Shown: positions 1-7,279 of the stretch, in pieces
Layout: the number at the start of each line of letters is the position of its first letter
How positions within the stretch are numbered: position 1 is the stretch's first letter
Assembly (NCBI GenBank): GCA_027306915.1
Contig: DAHUYW010000046.1
Span: forward strand, 1-29,932
DNA: 29,932 bases
Origin: Spirochaetales bacterium
GTDB taxonomy: Bacteria; Spirochaetota; Spirochaetia; DAHUYW01
Direction: 5' to 3'
Position numbers and translations under genes: made by a program
Notes under the pieces: model-generated
Database searches by the model: none
Told to the model about the DNA's origin: nothing
What the model saw: only the letters and a program-made list of their open reading frames with translations

Positions 1-14
1 TCGGCCCCTCCGAC

Positions 15-1202
15 TCATCCGGCAAACGCCTGCTCGAGGTCGGCCCAGAGGTCGTCAGGGTCCTCGAGGCCGCAGGAGATGCGAATCATGCTGTCCGCGA
101 TTCCCCGTCGGGCCCGCTCCTCGGCGGGTAGTCCATGATGCGTCGTGGTAATGGGCTGCGTGACGAGGCTCTCTACCCCGCCGAGGCTCGGGGCGATCGT
201 GAAGAGACGGAGCCTGTCCGCGAATGCGGCGGCCGTCTTCGCGTCTCCATCGAGGACGAAGCTTACCATCCCACCGAAGCCGCGCATCTGGCGCGCACCG
301 ATTTCGTAGCCGGGAGTGCCGGCGAGCCCCGGGTAGTTCACTCTCGTTACGCGCGGATGACGCGCGAGGCGCTCCGCGATGAATTGGCCGGTGGCGTTTT
401 GCGCGCGCACCCGGACGACGAGCGTCCGAAGGCTCCGCGACAGGAGGAAGGCTACCTCCGGCGCCATCATCTGGCCAAGGTTCTTTCGCCACGCCCAGAT
501 CGGCTCAAGCAGCGCCTTAGGGCCGATGACCGCCCCTCCGGTGAGATCGCTGTGCCCACCCATGTACTTCGTCGTGCTGTGAATCACGATGTCCGCTCCG
601 AGTGCAAGCGGATTCTGGTTCACCGGGGTGGCGAAGGTGCTGTCCACGACGGTGAGCACGCCGCGCACGTGGGCGACCGAGGCAATCCGCGCAATATCGA
701 GCACCTCCATGTTCGGGTTCGTCGGCGTCTCGAAGAAGATGAGGCGGGTGGTGGTTCGGAAGGCCTCGGCGAGCCGGTCGACCTCGCTCCCGAGCAGAAA
801 GGTCGTCTCGATTCCGAGGCGCGGGAAGTTAGTCGCAAGCAGCTCGAAGGTTCCTCCGTACACGTCGCCGATGCAGACGATGTGACTGCCGCTTGTGCAG
901 TGCGCAAGGAAAGTTGCGGATTCCGCGGCCATGCCGGAGCTAAAGAGCCAGGCCGCCTCTCCGCCTTCCAGGTCGGTAAGCTTCCGCTCGACTGAGCGGA
1001 TAGTGGGATTGAGTCCGTAGCGCGTGTAGAGACTGCCTTCGACACGGCCCTCGACGACGTCGATGACGGCCTCCGTCGACGAGAAACCGAACGTCGAGTG
1101 GTTATAGAGAGGCGCGTGAATGGCCCCCTGCGAGTCGAGCATTTCACCGGCATGAATGCAGCGTGTGGACAGCCCTTGCGTCTTTGGATGGTCGTCTTTC
1201 AT
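15..1202 (-). CDS. Trans-sulfuration PLP enzyme (cystathionine gamma-lyase/synthase type)
   Basis: 395 aa, the usual length for the Cys/Met metabolism PLP family (fold type I). Visible landmarks are the YTRYGLNPT segment (59-67) that contacts PLP phosphate from the neighbouring subunit, SSGMAA (88-93), Asp187 in VVDSTFATP, and the Schiff-base Lys212 in STTKYMGGHSD. The family makes or cleaves C-S bonds in cystathionine, cysteine, homocysteine or methionine. At the position where methionine gamma-lyases carry a reactive Cys, this protein reads DVYGGT (113-118), which argues for a cystathionine lyase/synthase or cysteine lyase over a classical methionine gamma-lyase; the substrate cannot be fixed further. 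The ATG is preceded by GGGAGG at good spacing. Only 15 bp separate it from the methyltransferase, so it is the last visible gene of the sulfur operon; anything beyond its stop lies outside the window. Confidence 0.9.
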   Translation of the reverse strand: MKDDHPKTQGLSTRCIHAGEMLDSQGAIHAPLYNHSTFGFSSTEAVIDVVEGRVEGSLYTRYGLNPTIRSVERKLTDLEGGEAAWLFSSGMAAESATFLAHCTSGSHIVCIGDVYGGTFELLATNFPRLGIETTFLLGSEVDRLAEAFRTTTRLIFFETPTNPNMEVLDIARIASVAHVRGVLTVVDSTFATPVNQNPLALGADIVIHSTTKYMGGHSDLTGGAVIGPKALLEPIWAWRKNLGQMMAPEVAFLLSRSLRTLVVRVRAQNATGQFIAERLARHPRVTRVNYPGLAGTPGYEIGARQMRGFGGMVSFVLDGDAKTAAAFADRLRLFTIAPSLGGVESLVTQPITTTHHGLPAEERARRGIADSMIRISCGLEDPDDLWADLEQAFAG

Positions 1203-1217
1203 TCTTACATTCCTCCC

Positions 1218-1850
1218 TCATGATTTCCTTGACCGAATGACCACGAAGCCGCCCTCTCCGCTCCCGTCCTTCCAAGGCTGAATCGCGTTGATTGCGGCAT
1301 GGTTTCCGAATACCGTCTGAATCGTTTCTCGTATACCAAAGCGACTAGATAGAAGGAGCGAGCTCACCTCGGAGGCGGAATAGAATGTCGCATCGCGGTA
1401 GAAGAGATTTTCGCTTTTGTGCGCTGCGTAGCCTTTCCCGAGAGGGCTCTCCTTGTCGACGAACCCAATGACAAAGAGGCCGCCGCTTTTCAGGACCCGT
1501 CTCACCTCCTGAAAGGAGGTGTCGATATCGTCGACAAAGCAGATCGTCGTCACCATGAGCGCATAGTCAAACCGCTCATCCGGAAAGGGAAGCGCTTCGG
1601 CCGGAGCATCATAGACTTTGATCCCTTTCGAGACGGCGAGTGCGCGCATCGCCGCGGAGGGTTCCACGCCCGTCATGATCCCAAGCGGTTCGGCGAACCT
1701 GCCGCTCCCGACACCCACCTCGAGCCCCTCTCCCCCACGGGGCAGGAGGTGCCGAACGGCTTCCAGCTCGGATTGATAGACATGCGGGTGGTCCAGGAAC
1801 CACGCTTCGTATCGTAGGCAGTCATCGTCAAAGGGTTTGGTTTTCGGCAC
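1218..1850 (-). CDS. Class I SAM-dependent methyltransferase
   Basis: 210 aa, GTG start with GGGAGG four bases upstream. The Rossmann SAM-binding motif I is LEVGVGSGRF (about 41-50). An acidic post-I region follows, then DYALMVTTICFVDD and EVRRVLKSGGLFVIGFVDK, which is the motif IV to VI pattern of Methyltransf_11 proteins. The substrate is not evident. It sits between a cysteine desulfurase (71 bp upstream) and a trans-sulfuration enzyme (15 bp downstream) on the same strand. A thiol, sulfide or other sulfur substrate is therefore conceivable, but that is inference from context only. No membrane segment or signal peptide is seen. Confidence 0.85.
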   Translation of the reverse strand: MPKTKPFDDDCLRYEAWFLDHPHVYQSELEAVRHLLPRGGEGLEVGVGSGRFAEPLGIMTGVEPSAAMRALAVSKGIKVYDAPAEALPFPDERFDYALMVTTICFVDDIDTSFQEVRRVLKSGGLFVIGFVDKESPLGKGYAAHKSENLFYRDATFYSASEVSSLLLSSRFGIRETIQTVFGNHAAINAIQPWKDGSGEGGFVVIRSRKS

Positions 1851-1921
1851 ACTCCCTCCCGGTTGCGCTCGCGGTCCGACGCACTGCGGCTCGACTCAAT
1901 GCCGCTGCATCGAGCGATCAC

Positions 1922-3073
1922 TTAGGCCTTTGCGACCGTTGAGCCACACCGCTGCCACGCCGATATGAGCGCGCGGGCTGCCGAGCGAACGTCGGTCGGG
2001 CTCGTGGCTCGTCCCAACGAGAGGCGCACGGCGCCGAGCGCCGTGGCAGGGTCGAGCCCTATCGCTACCAGAACCGGAGAGGGGCTCTCGTCCCCTTCGT
2101 GGCAGGCCGACCCGGTCGAAGCCGCGATCTCGGGAGTTGCCGCAAGCACCTCGCTTCCGCGGACGCCGGGGAACGAGACGTTGAGCGTGTTCGCCAGCCG
2201 CTCGACGGAGTCTCCGTTCCGCCGTATGGACGGGATCTCCGCGCTCAGGAGCTCCCACAGCTCGTCGCTCAGATCTCGCATCCGCCGAGCTTCGCCTTCG
2301 AGATCTCGCTGGGCGACCTCGCACGCCTTGCCCAGCCCCACGATGTGGGGGACATTCTCCGTGCCGGGACGCATGCCTCGCTCGTGGCCCGCGCCGAGGA
2401 GAAGCGGCCGAATGGGAATCCCCCGCCGGACGAAAAGCGCTCCCACCCCCGTGGGAGCGTAGAGCTTGTGCCCCGCGACGGAGAGGAGATCGACCCCGAG
2501 GTCGTTCACCCGAGTCGGAAGCTTTCCCACCGCTTGGGCGGCATCGGTGTGGATGAGCGCTCCCCGCTCGTGCGCGATCTCCGCGAGCGCGCGGATTGGC
2601 ATGACCGTTCCGGTCTCGTTGTTCGCGAGCATCACCGTCACGAGGAGAGTGTCGGAGCGCACTGAGGCGCGCGCGTCGTCGGCTTGCACCCGGCACTCCG
2701 CATCGACCGGAAGCCGGGTAACCTCCCATCCCTCCCCCTCAAGCCAGTCGCAGGGACGCACCGTCGCCGGATGCTCGACCGTCGAGGTCACGATGTGCCG
2801 CCGACGTCCGTCGGCCGCGCGCGACGAACCGACGATCGCGAGGTTGTTCGCCTCGGTGCCGCCCGAGGTGAAGAAGACCTCGTCCGGCTCGCAGCCCAAA
2901 AGCAGCGCGACCTGTTCCCTCGCACGCTCGACCGCCTCGTGTGCCCTACGGCCATAGACATGCCCGCTTGAGGGATTGCCGAAATGCTCTCGCAAGAAAG
3001 GAAGCATCGCCTCCACAACCTCAGGGCAAACCGGGGTTGTGGCGTTATGGTCGAGGTAGATCGGATTGTTCAT
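1922..3073 (-). CDS. Cysteine desulfurase (NifS/IscS-like, class V aminotransferase fold)
   Basis: 383 aa from the ATG at 3073. That start has GGAGG seven bases upstream and overlaps the previous gene's stop as ATGA; a TTG twelve bases earlier in frame is less likely. The enzyme takes sulfur from cysteine as an enzyme persulfide, releasing alanine. Landmarks are YLDHNATTP near the N-terminus, TSGGTEANN (69-77), His101 in VEHPA, the PLP lysine Lys203 in AGHKLYAP, and Cys324 in GSACHEG as the persulfide-forming residue. Its place directly after an SQR-like flavoprotein and a DsrE protein suggests a job in persulfide traffic or sulfur supply rather than nitrogenase. No iscU or sufBCD neighbours are visible, so a housekeeping Fe-S role is not supported here. 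Confidence 0.92.
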   Translation of the reverse strand: MNNPIYLDHNATTPVCPEVVEAMLPFLREHFGNPSSGHVYGRRAHEAVERAREQVALLLGCEPDEVFFTSGGTEANNLAIVGSSRAADGRRRHIVTSTVEHPATVRPCDWLEGEGWEVTRLPVDAECRVQADDARASVRSDTLLVTVMLANNETGTVMPIRALAEIAHERGALIHTDAAQAVGKLPTRVNDLGVDLLSVAGHKLYAPTGVGALFVRRGIPIRPLLLGAGHERGMRPGTENVPHIVGLGKACEVAQRDLEGEARRMRDLSDELWELLSAEIPSIRRNGDSVERLANTLNVSFPGVRGSEVLAATPEIAASTGSACHEGDESPSPVLVAIGLDPATALGAVRLSLGRATSPTDVRSAARALISAWQRCGSTVAKA

Positions 3074-4221
3074 GGCCACCTCCAAAACCAGTATTTCTCG
3101 TAGAGGACCTTCCCGGCATGCCAGTACCAGCTGGGCCGCCGCATGTTCACCGCGGGAAGCGGCTCGCCGTAGAAGTTGCCGGCGCCGTAGCCTGCCTTCC
3201 CGGCTCCCACCTCCACGAAGCAGGCGCCGTGTCCGTCAAAGCCTGCCTCCCGCCCGCTGCCAGAGACGGCGCGCGCGATGTTCCGCGCTACCACCTCGGC
3301 CTGCGCGCGGGCGAAGACGCCGGCCTTCGGAAGGGGTTTCCCCATCGACAACGGAATCGAGGTAACGTCGCCCAGGCCGTAGACCCCCGGGAATCGCGTC
3401 GCAAGCGTGTTTCGGTCGACCTGAACCCAGCCGCTCTTGTCGATGAGACCCGACTCGCGCACCACCTGAGGCGCCCGAATCGGAGGCATGTAGACGAGGA
3501 GGTCATATCCGGCGCGCTTGCCGTTTGCGAACTCCACGCTTCGGCCGAGCGGGTCGACCTTCGTAACCTGGTGGTCGGGAAAGTACCCGATCCCCTGGGT
3601 CTCGACCATCCTACGGACCGCCGCCGAAACCGCGGGGCCCGCAACGCCCATCGGGCCAGGCTCGGCGGCATACAGTTCGACCGTCACCTGTCTTCTGATA
3701 CCTCGGCGACGGAAGCCCGCCTCAATGAGCATCGCCGCCTCGTAGGGGGCGGCGGGGCACTTGTAGAGCGGCGCAGCGGTCAGCACGACCACCCTCCCTT
3801 CTGTAAAGGTGGCGAGCGCGGCCCGCAAGCGTGCTGCTCCCGCAAGCGTGGCAAAGGTCAGGCCTCCTTCGACGAGCCCCGGAACCGTCTCGGGGATGAA
3901 ATCCGCGCCCAGGGCGACGACCAGATAGTCGGCGGAGATCGAGGCTCCGCCGATCGTCGCCTTCCGCTTGTCCGGGTCTATGTGCTCGACCTCCCCCTCG
4001 ATCACCTCGATCCCCTTCCGCTGTAGCCGGTCGAGGGGAGGCGAGAGCCGCTCTTCCTTTCGCTCCCCGCTCATGACCCAGAGGTAGGAGGCGGCAAACG
4101 TGGCCGATCGCTCGCGATCGGCCACGACGACGCGAGAGCCCTTCGGGAGGCTCCGCCTGAGGAAATTCGCCGCAGCGAGGCCGCCGATCCCCGCCCCGAG
4201 AATGAGGACTGTTCTTGACAT
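3070..4221 (-). CDS. FAD-dependent sulfide:quinone oxidoreductase/flavocytochrome c-like protein
   Basis: 383 aa. The N-terminal dinucleotide motif is GAGIGGLAAANF (9-20), a second nucleotide-fold strand contains VVALGADFIPE (101-111), and the C-terminal FAD contact is YGLGDVTSIP (281-290). The only two cysteines are Cys155 in KCPAAPYE and Cys334 in GACFVEVG. Their spacing matches the redox pair next to FAD in sulfide:quinone reductases and FCSD flavin subunits. The aromatic C-terminus (about 365-383, many W and Y) could dip into the membrane, as in SQRs. Expected role: oxidation of sulfide to persulfide or sulfane sulfur with electrons passed to quinone. AGGAGG precedes the ATG by about five bases. 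Its stop overlaps the desulfurase start by four bases (ATGA). Quinone versus another acceptor is not settled. Confidence 0.85.
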   Translation of the reverse strand: MSRTVLILGAGIGGLAAANFLRRSLPKGSRVVVADRERSATFAASYLWVMSGERKEERLSPPLDRLQRKGIEVIEGEVEHIDPDKRKATIGGASISADYLVVALGADFIPETVPGLVEGGLTFATLAGAARLRAALATFTEGRVVVLTAAPLYKCPAAPYEAAMLIEAGFRRRGIRRQVTVELYAAEPGPMGVAGPAVSAAVRRMVETQGIGYFPDHQVTKVDPLGRSVEFANGKRAGYDLLVYMPPIRAPQVVRESGLIDKSGWVQVDRNTLATRFPGVYGLGDVTSIPLSMGKPLPKAGVFARAQAEVVARNIARAVSGSGREAGFDGHGACFVEVGAGKAGYGAGNFYGEPLPAVNMRRPSWYWHAGKVLYEKYWFWRWP

Positions 4222-4249
4222 TGTTCCTCCTATGCCTATCTGTAGCCGC

Positions 4250-4603
4250 TCAAAACACGAGCACCTTGTCGGCCGCGAGCGTTACCTCGGTGAGCTCGTC
4301 CAGGGTGCTTCGCCTGCACCCCTCGAGAAGCTCCTCCTCCCGCAGTCCGCGCGCGTCCATGCAGGTCCCGCACAGGAGGACCTTGCCGCCGCGACTGAGG
4401 AGCCCTTTGAGCATACGCTCGAGGTTGTAGTAGCCGTTCGGGGTTTGCTGGTTGCCCTTTGCGACGGACACCGCATCGCCGAGCAAGAAGAGGGTCACCG
4501 TCGCCGACACGCTCATCTTGAGCACGTTGCTTGCCAGGCGCAGCCCGTTGTAGCTGCGCTCGGTGCCATAGGGCGGATCGTTCAACACAAACAGAAGATT
4601 CAT
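4250..4603 (-). CDS. DsrE-family sulfur-relay protein
   Basis: 117 aa from the ATG at 4603; a longer in-frame reading adds only a charged stretch lying inside the upstream gene, and the ATG has a GGAG-type ribosome site and an ATGA overlap with that gene's stop. The fold starts MNLLFVLNDPPYG, a typical DsrE first strand. It carries LLCGTCMDARG (76-86), where Cys78 and Cys81 are the conserved sulfur-handling pair, and Cys96 lies further on. DsrE/YchN-like proteins act as small cytosolic sulfur carriers or relays. Position between an ArsR-rhodanese and an SQR-like enzyme fits transfer of sulfane sulfur between the two. The gap to the next gene is 28 bp. Confidence 0.88.
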   Translation of the reverse strand: MNLLFVLNDPPYGTERSYNGLRLASNVLKMSVSATVTLFLLGDAVSVAKGNQQTPNGYYNLERMLKGLLSRGGKVLLCGTCMDARGLREEELLEGCRRSTLDELTEVTLAADKVLVF

Positions 4604-5283
4604 CTCCCTTCTCCTGGGGGCGCTTCTACGGGAAGCCCCGCGTCCCGCCACTCCGGATAGCCTTCCTCGAAGCGAACGGCCCGAAGGCCTCGGGCGCGCA
4701 GCTCCCGCACCGCCTCCGCCGCGAGCACACAGTAGGGGCCGCGGCAGTAGGCAACCACCTCGCGGTCGGCCGGGATTTTCGACAGGCGAGCTTCTAGGGC
4801 AGAAAGCGGGATGGACAGCGCGCCTGCGATGTGTCCGGCGGCGAACTCCTCGGGAGGGCGTACGTCCACCACGATCACCTCGCCGCGGCGAACCCGCTCG
4901 AGGAGCGGTTCCCGGCCGATGGGCTCCATCCCATCGACGCCGCCGAAGTAGTCGCGGACCAGCCGTTCCACCTCGGCCAGCCGTTCCTCCGCAAGAGCTC
5001 GCAGCATCCGATAGGCGCCAATGACGCCGGGATCCGCAAGACGATAGAGGACCTGGGGCCCCGCCTTGCGGGAGGCCACAAGGCGGCTCGCCTTCAGGAT
5101 CTGAAGGTGGCGCGAGGCGTTTGCGATCGACAGGTCGGTCTCCGCGGCAAGAGTCTCGACGTTCCGCTCCCCCTGTGCGAGCACATCGATGATCTCGATC
5201 CGTTTCGGACTGGCAAAGGAGGCGGCGATTCGGGCGAACTGCTCGAAGACCGCATCTTTGAATTCCCTACTGTTCATTGTCAT
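4600..5283 (-). CDS. ArsR-family repressor fused to a rhodanese domain
   Basis: 227 aa. Residues about 8-110 form an ArsR winged helix; the recognition region NVETLAAETDLSIANASRHLQ starts at 41. A short linker leads to a rhodanese domain (about 128-217) with DVRPPEEFAAGHI and the active-site loop CRGPYC (180-185). The ArsR part contains no cysteine, so the usual metal or persulfide cysteine sites of SmtB, BigR or SqrR are absent. The two rhodanese cysteines, Cys180 and Cys185, are the only ones in the protein and are the likely sulfur-sensing or transfer residues. It is the first gene of the sulfur operon and probably its autoregulator. Two ATGs lie six bases apart (5283 and 5277), with no strong ribosome site before either. 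Confidence 0.9.
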   Translation of the reverse strand: MTMNSREFKDAVFEQFARIAASFASPKRIEIIDVLAQGERNVETLAAETDLSIANASRHLQILKASRLVASRKAGPQVLYRLADPGVIGAYRMLRALAEERLAEVERLVRDYFGGVDGMEPIGREPLLERVRRGEVIVVDVRPPEEFAAGHIAGALSIPLSALEARLSKIPADREVVAYCRGPYCVLAAEAVRELRARGLRAVRFEEGYPEWRDAGLPVEAPPGEGR

Positions 5284-5285
5284 CT

Positions 5286-5332
5286 AATCAATTGATGAAT
5301 TGAATAATAGCATAGTTTCTGCGATCTGTCGC
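5286..5332 (-). promoter_or_regulatory. Sulfur-operon promoter with palindromic operator candidate
   Basis: On the minus strand, GCGACA (5327-5332), a 17-bp spacer and TATTAT (5304-5309) form a plausible sigma70-type promoter, with transcription expected to start near 5297. Over that point lies the inverted repeat TCAATT-N4-AATTGA (5288-5303), which also contains the perfect palindrome ATCAATTGAT (5287-5296). This is a sensible place for the ArsR-rhodanese protein to bind and repress its own operon. It is a pattern call, and the hexamers are only moderate. Confidence 0.5.
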
Positions 5333-5438
5333 GGTGGAAGGGTGGGCTGTAAAACCCTACGATAGGCGCTGGGGCGATTCCGCGATTCGCCACGGAGAAG
5401 GGATGCGGCACGCTTGAAGCGCGGACGGGACACCTACG

Positions 5439-5465
5439 CGGCCCCGCTCGCTGCAAGCGGGGCCG
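5439..5465 (-). terminator. Strong GC hairpin downstream of the htrA gene, no T-tract
   Basis: A perfect 10-bp inverted repeat, CGGCCCCGCT and AGCGGGGCCG, with a 7-nt loop lies about 60 bp past the protease stop, in the 243-bp gap 5284-5526. It could end or stabilise the protease transcript. Neither strand shows a run of T after the stem, so it is not a canonical intrinsic terminator. The rest of this gap shows no further clear feature beyond the sulfur-operon promoter. Confidence 0.35.
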
Positions 5466-5526
5466 ACAGGGGTGGGGCCGGCGGCAGCGAGCCGCAGCCC
5501 CGACACTCTGCAAGGGATCATGCGGA

Positions 5527-7059
5527 TTACCGCACGATCCCGATGTTCACGATCGTTCCCTGCCTGTCAATCTGGAAGTTGAAGTCCCTTGCCGATGCAT
5601 CGATGCCTCGGTAGAAGTCCATTGCGTTGTCGACCGGTCTGTTGTTGATTGCCTGGATCACGTCACCCTGCTGGATGCCCGCGATGGCGGCCGGAGTCTG
5701 GGGAACGACCTGCGCCACGACGACCCCCCTGGTGTCCGCGGGCAGCTTGAGCTGGCTGAGCAGCTTCCCGTCGATCGGAAGGGCCGTGATGCCCGGCCAA
5801 AGGTTGTGATCCGCTTCTATCTGTTTCTCCGACTCCCGAAGTCCGATGGGGACCGACACGGTCATCGGATGCCCGTGGCGAATGATATCGAAGGTGGCGT
5901 CCTTGCCGACCGGGAGGTCTCCGACGATGCGAACGAGGTCAGTCGTGTCGGTGACGCGCTCGCCGTTGATGGAGGTCACGAAGTCGCCGGGCTCAAGGCC
6001 GCCCTTGTCTGCGGGAGAGTTCACGAACACGTGATAGATCATCGAACCCTTTTTCCCCGTGAGGTCCATCGCTTTCGCGAGGGTATCGTAGGGAGCCGCG
6101 ACGCTCGCTCCGAGCCAGCCGTACTGCACCGAGCCGTGCTCGATGAACTGGTTGATGTCGCGCTTTGCGTCGTTAATGGCGATCGCGAAGCCCAAACCGA
6201 CGCTGCCGCCGGCTGGCGAAGCGATCCAGCTGTTGATTCCGATAACGTGGCCCTTCATGTTGACGAGAGCGCCGCCCGAGTTGCCCTTGTTGATTGCGGC
6301 ATCGGTCTGGATGAACTTGGCGAGGGAGGTGCTCGGGCCATCACCCTCTCGTCCGATTGCGCTGACTATGCCTTGAGTCACGGTCGACATGAACCCGAAG
6401 GGGTTGCCGACCGCAATGACCCAATCGCCGACGCGCATGTCGTTCGAATTTCCAAGGGTTGCAACCGGGATGTTCCTGTCATTCGTCGTAAATGCGACGA
6501 GGGCCAAATCAAGCCTCGGATCCTTTCCGACCAGCCGCGCCTTGAAGGTCCGCTTGTCATACAGGGTCACCCGAATCTCTTTGGCATCGCCTGCGACGTG
6601 ATTGTTCGTCAGGACATAGACGGTGTCGCCGACTCGGCGGACGATCACCCCGGAGCCGAGAGCCTGTTGCTTGAACTCCTGGGTCTTCGGCGCCTGCTGC
6701 TGGCCGGGAGCCTGTTGGAAGAAGAAATTGAACGGAAAGCCCTGGCCAAAGACGGGAACCTTCTGCTTCACGATATCGACGACATTGATCTCGACCACCT
6801 CGGGAAGAACCCTGGCAGCCACATAGCGGAAGGTAGCAGGCACGTAGGTCGTGCCAATGGGCGGATCCGCCGGTCCGTTGCTGTAGAGAGCGTTCTGCAT
6901 CGAGACGCCTTGCGATTGCGCAATCTGCCCGTTCGATGGGCGGGGCCACAGCGAAAAAGCCGCAAAGGTTACCACGAGCCCGGCAACCGCGCCTGCGAGC
7001 AGCAGATTGAAGATGAAGAATCTCCTGGAATGGAGCAGGCGTCTAATTCTCATAGACAT
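5527..7059 (-). CDS. htrA: HtrA/DegP-family serine protease with two PDZ domains
   Basis: 510 aa from the ATG at 7059, preceded by GGAGG at nine bases; an earlier in-frame TTG has poor spacing. An N-terminal hydrophobic segment (about residues 14-38) acts as signal or membrane anchor, placing the protein on the periplasmic side. The trypsin-like domain has the triad His154 (TNNHVAGD), Asp184 (RLDLALVAF) and Ser261 (GNSGGALVN). A Phe/Gln-rich insert (about 104-130) precedes it. Two PDZ domains follow, one containing PADKGGLEPGDFVTSINGE and the last containing PAAIAGIQQGDVIQAINNR. These proteases degrade or refold damaged envelope proteins. It is a monocistron divergent from the Sir2 gene; the 220 bp between them show no convincing promoter for this gene. 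Confidence 0.93.
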   Translation of the reverse strand: MSMRIRRLLHSRRFFIFNLLLAGAVAGLVVTFAAFSLWPRPSNGQIAQSQGVSMQNALYSNGPADPPIGTTYVPATFRYVAARVLPEVVEINVVDIVKQKVPVFGQGFPFNFFFQQAPGQQQAPKTQEFKQQALGSGVIVRRVGDTVYVLTNNHVAGDAKEIRVTLYDKRTFKARLVGKDPRLDLALVAFTTNDRNIPVATLGNSNDMRVGDWVIAVGNPFGFMSTVTQGIVSAIGREGDGPSTSLAKFIQTDAAINKGNSGGALVNMKGHVIGINSWIASPAGGSVGLGFAIAINDAKRDINQFIEHGSVQYGWLGASVAAPYDTLAKAMDLTGKKGSMIYHVFVNSPADKGGLEPGDFVTSINGERVTDTTDLVRIVGDLPVGKDATFDIIRHGHPMTVSVPIGLRESEKQIEADHNLWPGITALPIDGKLLSQLKLPADTRGVVVAQVVPQTPAAIAGIQQGDVIQAINNRPVDNAMDFYRGIDASARDFNFQIDRQGTIVNIGIVR

Positions 7060-7239
7060 GTACAAAATCCTCCGTACGATTTGATTCGCTTACCTCAGGT
7101 ATTTAGTAACCAAACCTCGCAGGACCGTCGGAAGTTACAGAGTCGCAAGGAGGCCGCTATGGTCGACCGAAGTACGTTAACATGTACATCTCAACCTGGC
7201 GGGTGGCCGGGGTGCCCCACGACGGCCGTCGCCGGCGAC

Positions 7240-7271
7240 TTGACAGACCGGTTGTACCGATCAACTATACT
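7240..7271 (+). promoter_or_regulatory. Promoter of the Sir2/VOC operon, possibly leaderless
   Basis: A consensus TTGACA (7240-7245) and a TATACT (7266-7271) stand upstream of the Sir2 ATG at 7280. The 20-bp spacer is longer than ideal. The -10 ends only eight bases before the ATG and no Shine-Dalgarno sequence is visible, so transcription would begin at or next to the start codon. Confidence 0.45.
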
Positions 7272-7279
7272 CGTCAACC

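Noticed and set aside
3074..3085. TTG start extending the cysteine desulfurase by four residues
   Set aside because: The downstream ATG has the better-spaced GGAGG and the ATGA overlap, and the protein then starts at the conserved first strand.
5439..5465. The GC hairpin as a canonical intrinsic terminator
   Set aside because: The stem is perfect but neither strand has a following T-tract; it is kept only as a low-confidence hairpin.
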